Positions 18,014 to 25,977 of a DNA stretch of 51,855 nt are shown here, in pieces. This DNA comes from Bacteroidales bacterium (GTDB taxonomy: Bacteria; Bacteroidota; Bacteroidia; Bacteroidales; P3). Numbering within the stretch: position 1 is the stretch's first letter; each line of letters begins with the position of its first letter. Both the position numbers and the translations under genes were made by a program. The notes under the pieces are model-generated. The model did not search any database and was not told where the DNA came from. It saw only the letters and a list, made by a program, of their open reading frames with translations. The stretch is from NCBI GenBank assembly GCA_009783885.1, contig WRCN01000016.1:1-51855 (forward strand). Direction: 5' to 3'.

Positions 18014-18093
18014 TAATTTTGCAGTACAATTACGGTTGCGATAGAGGTGAGCGTTGCGATCCCTCGTTATAACTCGGCAGCCGTTTTTTTATT
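18014..18093 (+). ncRNA. Candidate small structured RNA
   Basis: A TAATTTTG box (18014-18021) fits TANNTTTG. About 10 bases later comes CGGTTGC (18033-18039), which can pair, with one G-U, with GCAGCCG just before a run of seven T (about 18087-18093). Inner AGAGG/CCTC pairing is possible. This looks like a roughly 65-base transcript with its own terminator. There is no matching TTTG element upstream and I know no family. It overlaps the 3' end of the decayed ORF on the other strand. Confidence 0.3.
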
Positions 18094-18256
18094 TCGCAGT
18101 TAAGCAGTATTGTAGTTTTTGTCCGCCACGCTTTACCACCCCATTTTTTATAAAAATCTTTGATTATTCGAACCCTCTCGTTCTTGTCTTCAGTTGCTTT
18201 TCTGGTTGGAATGTATAGCCTTTATAGGCTATTGTTTTTGGTAATGTGTTTTCCAT
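18030..18256 (-). pseudogene. Decayed small ORF with a probable frameshift
   Basis: ATG at 18256 opens a 30-codon frame (MENTLPKTIAYKGYTFQPEK ...) that ends at TAA 18164-18166. A +1 shift near codon 19 gives a protein-like continuation, RKATEDKNERVRIIKDFYKK, then WGGKAWRTKTT, running to about 18030. The charged, helix-like composition suggests a former protein of about 70 aa that has lost its frame. The last part (about 18030-18090) may be non-coding. I do not recognise the family. Confidence 0.35.
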
Positions 18257-18374
18257 AATTTTTGATTGTTTATATGTTCTGTCTATATAAACGCTCAAAA
18301 ACCAGTTTTCGTATAAAAATGTTAGTAAATTAAATGTTTTGTTGATAACTTTTTTTTAAAATTAAACAAAAAAG

Positions 18375-18460
18375 AGGCAGGAAAATAAATTCCTGCCTAA
18401 ATAATCCAACGGCGATCGGAATCGCCGCCGAACTGGGTGGCAGCAATCGCTCCGCCACCC
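18375..18460 (-). terminator. Terminator and two further tandem hairpins after the 66-aa gene
   Basis: Three perfect short hairpins in a row: AGGCAGGA/TCCTGCCT (18375-18398), CGGCGAT/ATCGCCG (18410-18427) and GGGTGGC/GCCACCC (18435-18460). On the minus strand the last one met (18375-18398) is followed by CTTTTTTG, so it is a good intrinsic terminator for the lipoprotein and 66-aa genes. The other two are extra. Confidence 0.7.
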
Positions 18461-18471
18461 AATTGTTCTTC

Positions 18472-18672
18472 TTATTTGTCAACCTTAGCCTGATTGAGAA
18501 TCTTCTTTTTATTCAATAAATACTTTGTAGCCACAAAACCAACGGAAATCATAATCCAAAAAAATGTAGCAACTTTAAAATTTTTCTCAAGTATGGCATC
18601 TATTATAACTGCCATTGAACAAATAGCACCCACTGCAAAGACTGACCAAAGAATTATTTTTTTTCTTTTCAT
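18472..18672 (-). CDS. Small two-helix membrane protein, possible immunity or accessory partner
   Basis: 66 aa: a basic start (MKRKK), two hydrophobic helices (about residues 6-25 and 34-53), and a Lys-rich C-terminus (LLNKKKILNQAKVDK). No family is recognised. It lies 50 bases downstream of the glycine-zipper lipoprotein on the same strand and ends before a terminator, so the two form a unit. Small basic two-helix proteins next to bacteriocin-like genes often give immunity. That role here is inference only. Confidence 0.6.
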   Translation of the reverse strand: MKRKKIILWSVFAVGAICSMAVIIDAILEKNFKVATFFWIMISVGFVATKYLLNKKKILNQAKVDK

Positions 18673-18722
18673 TATTTGTTGATATTTATAATAGTGTAAC
18701 TAATGACGTATTTTCAAACTAT

Positions 18723-19358
18723 TTAACACGCACCAGAAGCTCCGAGAAGCCCTCCTCCTATTCCACCAATTATAGCACCAACAGGAGCTCCAATACCCGC
18801 TGTTGGTATAGCAGCTATACCCGCTCCTCCCAAGGCACCTATAGTTGCACCTCCTATAATTCCAGCAGCACATCTACCCCAACGATTCCACCAACCAGAT
18901 TTGCTATTAATACCTATTTCATCGAGGATATCAGAAGTAATATATAATGAAATCAACAGAGATGTGTATTCAGCATCAGTAAGAACGCCTCTGCTATTTT
19001 CCAATACATTGTCTAATGCAAACAAATATTCCCTATGTGTCGAAAAATCTAATCCGTCTATAGCACTAAGTTTATCTACAACGGATAAAGCGGCATCAGA
19101 TACATTGGCAATACTATTTTCGGTAATTCTTACTTCCTTTTCATCTATACCGAACTTTTGACACACCGCACTTTTTATTTCACTGAAAGAAAGATTTTCG
19201 CGACCGTACAAGTCTGCTATTAAAGTTCGAATAGCATCTCTAGTTTCATCTTTTACAATAGTTTTTTTAATAATTTCTTCTGGAATCTCAACTTTGTTGC
19301 AAGAATTAAACAAAGTTGATCCAATAAAAAACGTGCTGATTAAAAATATTTTTTTCAT
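18723..19358 (-). CDS. Lipoprotein with a bacteriocin-like glycine-zipper C-terminus
   Basis: 211 aa. Signal peptide with lipobox LFNSC (Cys20), a charged helical middle (residues 30-150), then WWNRWGRCAAG followed by about 45 residues of GxxxG/GGxxG repeats, ending GASGAC. The two cysteines framing the tail (Cys163 and the C-terminal Cys211) could form a disulfide. Such tails insert into membranes. They are typical of class II bacteriocins and some Gram-negative membrane-active lipoproteins. No export peptidase or ABC transporter is adjacent. Whether it is a toxin or a structural lipoprotein is open. Confidence 0.65.
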   Translation of the reverse strand: MKKIFLISTFFIGSTLFNSCNKVEIPEEIIKKTIVKDETRDAIRTLIADLYGRENLSFSEIKSAVCQKFGIDEKEVRITENSIANVSDAALSVVDKLSAIDGLDFSTHREYLFALDNVLENSRGVLTDAEYTSLLISLYITSDILDEIGINSKSGWWNRWGRCAAGIIGGATIGALGGAGIAAIPTAGIGAPVGAIIGGIGGGLLGASGAC

Positions 19359-19901
19359 TTTGTTTTTTTTAGTTTTACGTCTGCTCCTTAAACAGACTAA
19401 TTAATTAGTTTGATTTTAATCCACAACTTTCACAGGAGGCTGTTTTGTTGTACCAACTAATTTTTGTTGTTCACATACACACATTTACATAAAAAAGCGT
19501 GGTACTCTTTAAAGTATCTCACTTACTAAGGTATTTAGCGTAACCTGTCCCAATAAGATAAGTAAAAGTCCACGCCGTAGCATAGACATTTTAACTTAAA
19601 CCTTCTGGGACTACTTTATTAAATCGCTAAATTTTTTAGTAAAAAAGAATAGTTTAAAATGCTTTTTTAGCATACTTCAAGATGTGTGTATTATCAGCAC
19701 ATTATTTTTCCATAGGCAAATTATTTGGTTTGTAATTCAAGTGCAAAGATACAAAAAAAGTTGCAATTAGCAAGAGATTCTTCACTTCGTTCTGAATGAC
19801 AACCTGAAAAGTTATCAACAAACACCTCAATTTATCAACAATTTTATACGAAAATAGACTTTTTAGCGTTATATAGGTGGAAACTTTTAAATTCAAAAAT
19901 C
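19359..19901. other. 543-base non-coding stretch dense in RNA structure
   Basis: Holds the 6S-like RNA (about 19490-19740), a hairpin CAAC-AAA-ACAG/CTGT-GAAA-GTTG near 19427-19456, and GTCTG/CAGAC (about 19378-19399) just upstream of the lipoprotein gene. A short fragment of the GGAATGAC repeat lies near 19780-19803. No credible CDS was found; the 64-codon minus frame across 19702-19896 overlaps the promoter. Confidence 0.6.
19490..19740 (-). ncRNA. Candidate structured RNA, 6S-like
   Basis: A minus-strand TATCTTTG box (complement at about 19743-19750) starts a transcript with no credible ORF. Its core folds as nested perfect stems: TTACTAA/TTAGTAA (19636-19642 with 19523-19529), TTTAGCG/CGCTAAA (19625-19631 with 19534-19540) and GTCCCA/TGGGAC (19606-19611 with 19547-19552). 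An inner AAGT-AAAA-GTC arm follows. Between stems two and three is an unpaired bubble of about 13 and 6 bases. A long rod with a central bubble is the plan of 6S RNA, which mimics an open promoter. A weak hairpin plus TTTTTT near 19490 would end it. Confidence 0.5.
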
Positions 19902-20327
19902 ATGGAAAAAGAAACATTAAAAATCGGAGAATATGGGCCTATTTACACCCAGTTCAAAGACAAACCCAAAGAAGCCATTTTACATCTGATAAAAGTAAAA
20001 CAAGGTGAATGCAAAAATGCCTTGTATAGAGAAGATATTGGTTTTATCAGTCTTATTTGGGGAGAAAATCACCCCGAAACACACAAAGGTTTCGGACTTA
20101 AACACATTATTGAAAAACATGGAAAAGACATAGAGTTTGCAGGGTTTAGCATTGTCGATTTTATTCCTCTTGTTGTTCGATTTGGGAACTTTAATCTAAA
20201 ACGGTCTGAAACAGGAAAACGGGTTTATGATAGTGAATCGTTTAGATGTGTTGTGGCTTGTAATGGGGAAAAACAATGGTTATTAACGGCTTTCATTATA
20301 CTAAAAAAGCCCAAGGCAAAACCTTAG
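19902..20327 (+). CDS. Solo PBECR-type (phage barnase/EndoU/colicin/RelE-like) nuclease domain protein
   Basis: 141 aa, no signal peptide. ISLIWGENHPETHKGFGLKH followed by IIEKHG (His68, His73) matches the Trp-Gly-x-x...G-L-x-H-I-x-x-x-H pattern of PBECR domains, which usually sit at the C-terminus of phage MuF-like or polymorphic toxin proteins as RNases. Here the domain stands alone. No antitoxin-like ORF overlaps it and no phage genes are nearby. A hairpin overlapping the stop codon (AGCC-AAGG/CCTT-GGCT, about 20308-20331) may end the transcript. Family placement is from motif memory; activity is inference. Confidence 0.6.
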   Translation: MEKETLKIGEYGPIYTQFKDKPKEAILHLIKVKQGECKNALYREDIGFISLIWGENHPETHKGFGLKHIIEKHGKDIEFAGFSIVDFIPLVVRFGNFNLKRSETGKRVYDSESFRCVVACNGEKQWLLTAFIILKKPKAKP

Positions 20328-20460
20328 GCTTTCGATTGTCGAACTTGTCAAAAACATCGACGCTGACAAGATTACATGGATACAGTGTATTCCACAACGA
20401 TAGTACAAAGTTACGAATAATTTTTTATTTAACAAAATATTTTTTGTTAAAAATGTAAAA

Positions 20461-20492
20461 TTTGTGAAATGATTTTTTTTTTCGTACCTTTG
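20461..20492 (+). promoter_or_regulatory. uvrB promoter
   Basis: TTTG (20461-20464), 20-base spacer, TACCTTTG (20485-20492). The uvrB ATG follows after only 6 bases, so the transcript is leaderless or nearly so. Confidence 0.75.
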
Positions 20493-20498
20493 CAGGTC

Positions 20499-22493
20499 AT
20501 GTTATTTAATCTCACATCGCAATTTAAACCCACGGGCGACCAACCCGAAGCCATCAAAGAGTTGGTGGCGGGCGTGGAACGTGGCGATAAAGCACAGGTT
20601 TTATTAGGTGTTACAGGCTCAGGAAAAACATTTACAATTGCGAATGTAATCAACCAAACCAACCGTCCGACGTTGGTTTTGAGCCACAACAAAACATTGG
20701 CAGCACAACTTTATAGCGAATTCAAGCAGTTTTTCCCGAATAATGCGGTGGAATATTTTGTGTCGTATTACGACTATTATCAGCCCGAAGCGTATATTCC
20801 AAGCACAAATACGTATATCGAAAAAGACTTGAACATCAACGATGAAATTGAAAAACTTCGCTTGAGCGCCACCTCATCTTTACTTTCGGGAAGGCGTGAT
20901 GTGATTGTGGTTTCATCGGTTTCGTGTATTTATGGAATGGGCAATCCACAAGATTTTGCGTCGAATGTGATTGTGCTTGAACAAGGGCAGCGTTTGTCGA
21001 TGAAACAAGTGATGCACGCTTTGGTCAACGCGCTTTATTCGCGACACGAATTGGAATTTCAGCGCGGAAATTTCCGTGTGAAAGGCGATACTTTAGACAT
21101 CTATCCTGCTTACGCCGATTACGCTTATCGCGTGATTTTTTTCGACGACGAAATCGAATCGCTCGAAACGATTTATCCCGACAACGGACAACGCATTGAA
21201 GCCAAAGACCAAATCACAATTTTCCCTGCAACGCTGTTCACAACTGATGCTGCGCGTATGCAAGAAGCAATCAAAAGTATTCAGTTGGATTTGGGAAAAC
21301 AAATCGAATATTTTAAAGAAATCGGAAAACCTTTAGAAGCCAAACGCCTTGAAGACCGCGTCACTTACGATGTTGAGATGATGAAAGAATTAGGCTATTG
21401 TTCCGGGATTGAAAATTATTCGCGATACTTGGATGGTCGTGAAGCTGGCTCGCGTCCGTTTTGTTTGTTGGATTATTTTCCGCAAGATTTTTTGTTGGTG
21501 GTGGATGAAAGTCATGTAACGATTTCGCAACTCCATGCAATGTATGGTGGAGATAGAAGTCGCAAGATAAACCTTGTGGAGTACGGCTTTCGACTTCCCG
21601 CAGCCTTAGATAATCGACCGTTGAAATACGATGAGTTTGAAAAAATCATCAATCAAACGATTTATGTAAGTGCAACGCCTGCCGATTTTGAATTGAAGGA
21701 AGCGGGCGGTGTTGTAGTCGAACAGTTAATTCGTCCGACAGGTTTATTAGACCCGATTATTGAAGTTCGACCAAGCCAAAATCAAGTGGATGATTTGTTG
21801 GATGAAATCGAAAAAGTAACTGCGAAAGGCGGACGAACGCTTGTAACCACGCTAACCAAGCGCCAAGCCGAAGAGTTAACCAAATATTTATTGAATTTAG
21901 GTGTCAAAACTCGTTACATTCATTCCGATGTAGATACGTTGGAACGCGTGGAAATTCTGCAAGACTTGCGTGCAGGATCGTTCGATGTGTTGGTCGGAGT
22001 AAACTTGTTGCGTGAAGGTTTGGATTTGCCGGAAGTGGCATTAGTCGCGATTATGGACGCCGACAAAGAAGGTTTTTTGCGTAGCGCTCGCTCGCTTACG
22101 CAAACCGCAGGACGCGCTGCGCGAAACATAGACAGTTTAGTAATTATGTATGCCGACAAAATCACCAATTCCATGCAACAAACTATCAATGAGACTAATC
22201 GTAGACGCGAAAAACAAATTGCTTACAACGTCAAAAACAACATCACGCCAACACAAATTGTCAAGTCGCTCGATTCAAGTCTTGCCAAAGCCAAACAAGC
22301 CGTCAATTACTACGTTGAAAGCGCCGAACTCAATATTGCTGCCGACCCTGTTGTTCAATACATGACCAAAGATCAATTGCAAAAAACCATTCAAAACACC
22401 CGAAAACAAATGGAAGCTGCAGTTAAAGAACTTGACTTTATGGAAGCTGCACGGCTGAGGGATGAGATTGCAGCGTTAGAGAAACGACTGTGA
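20499..22493 (+). CDS. uvrB: UvrABC system protein B
   Basis: 664 aa from ATG 20499. An in-frame ATG at 20469 lies inside the promoter and is rejected. Walker A GVTGSGKT (residues 37-44), the DNA-clamping beta-hairpin segment YYDYYQPEAYIPSTNTY, DESHVT motif II, helicase motifs IV-VI (LREGLDLPEVALVAIMDADK) and a C-terminal UVR motif (LDFMEAARLRDEIAALEKRL) are all present. It verifies damage and loads UvrC in nucleotide excision repair. Confidence 0.97.
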   Translation: MLFNLTSQFKPTGDQPEAIKELVAGVERGDKAQVLLGVTGSGKTFTIANVINQTNRPTLVLSHNKTLAAQLYSEFKQFFPNNAVEYFVSYYDYYQPEAYIPSTNTYIEKDLNINDEIEKLRLSATSSLLSGRRDVIVVSSVSCIYGMGNPQDFASNVIVLEQGQRLSMKQVMHALVNALYSRHELEFQRGNFRVKGDTLDIYPAYADYAYRVIFFDDEIESLETIYPDNGQRIEAKDQITIFPATLFTTDAARMQEAIKSIQLDLGKQIEYFKEIGKPLEAKRLEDRVTYDVEMMKELGYCSGIENYSRYLDGREAGSRPFCLLDYFPQDFLLVVDESHVTISQLHAMYGGDRSRKINLVEYGFRLPAALDNRPLKYDEFEKIINQTIYVSATPADFELKEAGGVVVEQLIRPTGLLDPIIEVRPSQNQVDDLLDEIEKVTAKGGRTLVTTLTKRQAEELTKYLLNLGVKTRYIHSDVDTLERVEILQDLRAGSFDVLVGVNLLREGLDLPEVALVAIMDADKEGFLRSARSLTQTAGRAARNIDSLVIMYADKITNSMQQTINETNRRREKQIAYNVKNNITPTQIVKSLDSSLAKAKQAVNYYVESAELNIAADPVVQYMTKDQLQKTIQNTRKQMEAAVKELDFMEAARLRDEIAALEKRL

Positions 22494-22501
22494 AAGGTCG
22501 T

Positions 22502-22548
22502 TTCGACTCCGCTCAGCCACCGATTCTCGGTGGCTGAGCGGAGTCGAA
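22502..22548. repeat. 22-bp perfect hairpin after uvrB
   Basis: Arms TTCGACTCCGCTCAGCCACC plus GA (22502-22523) and the exact reverse complement (22527-22548) around loop TTC. A close relative with two mismatches lies at 32959-33004 after the AMP nucleosidase gene. It lies 9 bases after the uvrB stop and may act as a terminator or mRNA stabiliser. Confidence 0.85.
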
Positions 22549-22593
22549 GCCACCAGAAAACAATAAAAAATCCAAAATAAAACACTAAATACC

Positions 22594-23682
22594 ATGAAAC
22601 TAAAACCCTCCGTAATCCTAATTATTCTAATCTCTCTGATTGTTGTTTACAGTGTCACCGACCGCATTTGGGGTGAAAAATGGCGTGCCAAACGTGCAAC
22701 CGAAAACACTGGAGGCACTTCCGCTCCACGCGGTGCAGGAAGTGTTTTGGTCGACTACATGATTATAGAACCCGTAGATTTTAACGAGTTAATCGTCGTT
22801 ACAGGAACGTTAGTATCCAACGAACAAGTTGATTTGCGAAGCGAAGCCAGCGGGAATGTTACACAAATTAATTTTGACGAAGGTAAACGCGTAAAAAAAG
22901 GAGACCTTTTAGTCAAAATCAACGATAAGGATCTGCAAGCGCAATACGATCGGGCTGTTCATCGCCAGAGACTTGCCGAAGACAGAGAACGCCGCCAAAA
23001 GGTGTTATTGACGAGAGAAGCCATTAGTCAAGAGGAATATGACATTGCTCTTACTGAATTGAACTCACTGAGAGCCGAAACCCAACTCATCAAAGCGCAA
23101 ATTGAACGTACGGAAATCCGCGCGCCGTTTAATGGTGTAATCGGTTTACGCAATGTTTCGGTTGGCGAATTTATTTCACCACAAATCACCGTTGCGCGGT
23201 TGGTTGATAATAATCCTATTAAACTCGATTTCTCTATTCCCGAACGTTTTTTCGATATTGTGAAACTCAACAGTCGTGTGCAATTCAGGCTTGAAGGTGA
23301 CCCTCAATTGTATACCGCAACCGTATACGCCGTTGAACCGAAAATTGATATTTCGACACGCACCATTCAATTGCGAGCATTAGCCCCAAACCCTGACGGC
23401 AGACTGTTTCCGGGCGCTTATGCAAACGTACAATTTGCAACAACACCTTTAAAAGACGCGATAATGGTTCCTTCCGAAGCCCTGCTGTCAGAGGCAACCG
23501 GACATAAAGCATTCGTTTATAGAAATGGTATTGCAGAATTACGAACTTTGGAAATCGGTACTCGTACCGAACGAAGTGTGCAAGTGGTAAGAGGTCTTGA
23601 ATTTGGTGATACGCTGGTGGTTTCGGGGATTTTGCAAATTCGCCCGAATGGCGGGTTGAGACTAAATACACAGATTAATTGA
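22594..23682 (+). CDS. RND efflux periplasmic adaptor (membrane fusion protein), orphan
   Basis: 362 aa. N-terminal membrane anchor (about residues 5-22), lipoyl-like barrel half (VDLRSEASGNVTQINFDEGK), alpha hairpin (about 110-170), second lipoyl half (RTEIRAPFNGVIGLRNVSVG), beta-barrel domain and C-terminal membrane-proximal domain (ATGHKAFVYRNGIAELRTLE). It would link an inner-membrane RND pump to an outer-membrane channel. The pump gene normally follows at once, but here a repeat and unrelated envelope genes follow. The adaptor may pair with a pump encoded elsewhere. Confidence 0.92.
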   Translation: MKLKPSVILIILISLIVVYSVTDRIWGEKWRAKRATENTGGTSAPRGAGSVLVDYMIIEPVDFNELIVVTGTLVSNEQVDLRSEASGNVTQINFDEGKRVKKGDLLVKINDKDLQAQYDRAVHRQRLAEDRERRQKVLLTREAISQEEYDIALTELNSLRAETQLIKAQIERTEIRAPFNGVIGLRNVSVGEFISPQITVARLVDNNPIKLDFSIPERFFDIVKLNSRVQFRLEGDPQLYTATVYAVEPKIDISTRTIQLRALAPNPDGRLFPGAYANVQFATTPLKDAIMVPSEALLSEATGHKAFVYRNGIAELRTLEIGTRTERSVQVVRGLEFGDTLVVSGILQIRPNGGLRLNTQIN

Positions 23683-23706
23683 GAAATAATAAGGTAAAAA
23701 AAACAC

Positions 23707-23772
23707 GTCATGTCGAGCGTAGTCGAGACATCCCATAGCGAGGAGATTCCTCGACTGCGCTCGGAATGACGA
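23707..23772. repeat. CATGTCGAG/GGAATGACG repeat
   Basis: Same two-arm unit as at 13411: CATGTCGAGCGTAGTCGAG, then ACATCCCATAGCGAGG, then ATTCCTCGACTGCGCTCGG and AATGACG. It occupies the space between the RND adaptor gene and the next lipoprotein gene. Confidence 0.85.
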
Positions 23773-23785
23773 CAAAAAATCAAAT

Positions 23786-24385
23786 ATGAAAGCAAGATTA
23801 ATAATTTTAGTTTTACTATTAGTTCCGATAGCGAATATTTTTCATTCGTGCCGTTGTAAAGAACAGCACATAAATTATTTTTACAACAGTTTACTATTGG
23901 AAAACTTGGATAACAGCGGTGCAGAAGTTATTGAGTCGGAGGCTTTACAATTTAATAAAAATGCTTATGGCATTCGACTCATTCTGTTAAAAGAGGAAAG
24001 GCTCATTGTTCGTGCAAAGCAAGTTAATTCCATTTTTGTTCAATCTGCGTATGCCGTTTCATGGAAGTGCCCTTATACCTATAGTGCAGTCGATACTATT
24101 GTGTCCATAAAAGTATTTACAATAAATGATTTTGACAATTTACATTCTGAAAACTCTGAAATTACTGAATATTTTAAGGTAAGACAAACATATTCGAGCG
24201 TTAAAGATCATGTAGTAAATATAAACCGCCCTTATAAAAGTTATGATATGAATAACGATATCGAAATTGATTTAATGCTTATGACCGTTCCAACTATAAA
24301 TAATCGCCATCAATTCAAAGTTCGGATTGAATTATCAAACGGGCACATTTTTGAAGAACAAACCACAGAAATAGAATTGCTATGA
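23786..24385 (+). CDS. Hypothetical lipoprotein
   Basis: 199 aa. Hydrophobic signal with a lipobox-like IFHSC (Cys22). The mature part is beta-rich and polar, with a late segment HQFKVRIELSNGHIFEEQTT. No family is recognised with confidence. Its last bases overlap the start of the next gene (ATGA), so it is probably co-expressed with the barrel protein that follows. Confidence 0.7.
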   Translation: MKARLIILVLLLVPIANIFHSCRCKEQHINYFYNSLLLENLDNSGAEVIESEALQFNKNAYGIRLILLKEERLIVRAKQVNSIFVQSAYAVSWKCPYTYSAVDTIVSIKVFTINDFDNLHSENSEITEYFKVRQTYSSVKDHVVNINRPYKSYDMNNDIEIDLMLMTVPTINNRHQFKVRIELSNGHIFEEQTTEIELL

Positions 24386-25170
24386 AAAATAAATTGTTTT
24401 TGATACTTTTCTTATTCGGGCTGTTTGTATGTAGCACTTATGCACAGGAGCCTCTCGCTTATAAATCCAAATGGCAACTCGGACTTTTTTCTGTTGGTGC
24501 GAATATGCCTATAACAAAACTTTTGCAAAACACAGAAGCAGATTATATACTCAAATACAAAGATCATTCGTACTATGTACAAGTTCCAATGGTACCGTCA
24601 ATATCATATTTTTTTCATAAGCATTGGGGAATAAATTTCAACTATCGATTCGGATTCCCTATCAATTTCCGCAACAGAACAGATGATTTTATTGCAAGTG
24701 TGCGATCAAGACATGGCAGTAACTATTATATAAATTTAGAAAGTGGTGATAAGGGTGGAATACCCGATTTTGGACAAGTTTATGTGGGTGTAATTTATCG
24801 TTTTGAAACAGATAAATTTTATGTATATCCAACATTTTCAATTGGCATGACTTCAATTAATACATTTCATTGGCAAGCACATTTGAAAGAAAAAAACTCA
24901 AATAATGAATACAGGCATTTTCTTTCTGCTAACAAAGGATCGTCTTGGGGTAGGTTTCCTACTTTTGCACCTTCGGCTTCTTTTGGCTACAAATTATCAA
25001 AGCACATTTTCTTGAATGCAGATATTATGCTTTCGCATTTCAAAACAAACATCGTCTCGAAAAAAGAATTTATAAATTTATACACAAATGAAAGTATTGT
25101 AGAATATTTTGATTACAAAAAAGATATTTTCACCCTAAGCCTTGGTGTTGGATTAATATTCGCCTTTTAA
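24382..25170 (+). CDS. Outer-membrane beta-barrel protein, unknown function
   Basis: 262 aa. Signal peptide ending CSTYAQ, then repeated aromatic beta strands (SISYFFHKHWGINFNYRFGF, VYVGVIYRFETDKFYVYPTF) and a C-terminal aromatic residue (GVGLIFAF), the usual barrel assembly signal. It overlaps the upstream lipoprotein gene by 4 bases. Function unknown. Confidence 0.75.
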   Translation: MKNKLFLILFLFGLFVCSTYAQEPLAYKSKWQLGLFSVGANMPITKLLQNTEADYILKYKDHSYYVQVPMVPSISYFFHKHWGINFNYRFGFPINFRNRTDDFIASVRSRHGSNYYINLESGDKGGIPDFGQVYVGVIYRFETDKFYVYPTFSIGMTSINTFHWQAHLKEKNSNNEYRHFLSANKGSSWGRFPTFAPSASFGYKLSKHIFLNADIMLSHFKTNIVSKKEFINLYTNESIVEYFDYKKDIFTLSLGVGLIFAF

Positions 25171-25211
25171 AATTAAAAAAAAAGTAGTATCTTTGCAAAA
25201 AATAAAAAACC

Positions 25212-25925
25212 ATGAAAAAAATTTTCTTTTACACCATCGTAGTTGCTTGTACGTTCACTGCAACTGCACAAGGCACACGAAGAGCACAGCCCAGAGCGGA
25301 CGGCTGTAATACAAACACCGCAGGTTGGGGAAGAACCCTTGGCAAAGTGGAATTTAAGTCGAAAAAAACATGGAAAATCGGCAAGCAAGAATGGTCGGAT
25401 GCCGTAATCGCCGCCAATTGTCAGAAAACAACCTTTTCAGGCGGGTCTTCCGGTTCTTTCAGCGCTGATTGCAGACAAAATGCAGAAGGTAGCGATGGCG
25501 GTGATTTGTTCTCGTGGTGTGCGCTTACGCGTTTTCAGAGAGACATTTGTCCGAGAGGCTGGTCAGTACCTACGAGAGAAGACTTTATGACCTTGCAAAA
25601 AGAATTGGAAGACATTCAAAAACAAATGAATAGCAAGAGAAATGCACGTCCGGTCAAAAAACAAATGTTTTTTGGACCTACTTTTGAAGGGTATGCCTCT
25701 AATCCGGAAGGTGAGTTAATCAGTCAAGGATCGTATGCTCATTATTGGTCATCGTCGGAGTTTGGCCCCAACCACGGCTATCATTTAAGTTTCAATATTT
25801 CGGACGATATGTTCTCGCAAGCCAACAGCAATAAGGCTTTCGGATTTACACTGCGTTGCGTCAAAACGCACCGAAGAGCATTTCCCGTACAAACACCTGT
25901 GATGGTAGAATTGCCGAAAGATTAA
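25212..25925 (+). CDS. FISUMP (Fibrobacter major paralogous) domain protein, secreted
   Basis: 237 aa. Signal peptide ending FTATAQ, a low-complexity Arg/Ala stretch, then the FISUMP fold: RDICPRGWSVPTREDFMTLQ, HYWSSSEF and AFGFTLRCVKTH. These are the C-P-x-G-W...W-S-S...R-C-V marks of the family, a C-lectin-like scaffold common in Bacteroidetes exoproteins. Ligand unknown. A TATCTTTG box (25188-25195) precedes it, so it is transcribed on its own. Confidence 0.85.
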   Translation: MKKIFFYTIVVACTFTATAQGTRRAQPRADGCNTNTAGWGRTLGKVEFKSKKTWKIGKQEWSDAVIAANCQKTTFSGGSSGSFSADCRQNAEGSDGGDLFSWCALTRFQRDICPRGWSVPTREDFMTLQKELEDIQKQMNSKRNARPVKKQMFFGPTFEGYASNPEGELISQGSYAHYWSSSEFGPNHGYHLSFNISDDMFSQANSNKAFGFTLRCVKTHRRAFPVQTPVMVELPKD

Positions 25926-25977
25926 TATCACATCATTTTTTTTCGTATCCTGTAATAACAAAAAAACTCAAAATATC

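Larger units (their letters stand above)
17943..18471. other. 529-base stretch without an intact gene
   Basis: Contains, in order, a possible short structured RNA (about 18014-18093), a decayed minus-strand small ORF (about 18030-18256), and three tandem hairpins (18375-18460). Details are in separate entries. Nothing else interpretable was seen. Confidence 0.6.

Noticed and set aside
18014..18093. Integron attC site
   Set aside because: The GC stem lacks the paired core sites of attC, and no integron integrase or cassette array is present.
18375..18460. CRISPR-like tandem repeat
   Set aside because: The three hairpins have different sequences and no equal spacers; no cas genes are present.
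19702..19896. 64-codon minus-strand ORF upstream of the 6S-like RNA
   Set aside because: It crosses the promoter and a GGAATGAC-type repeat fragment (VIQNEVKN words) and ends in the first bases of the structured RNA.
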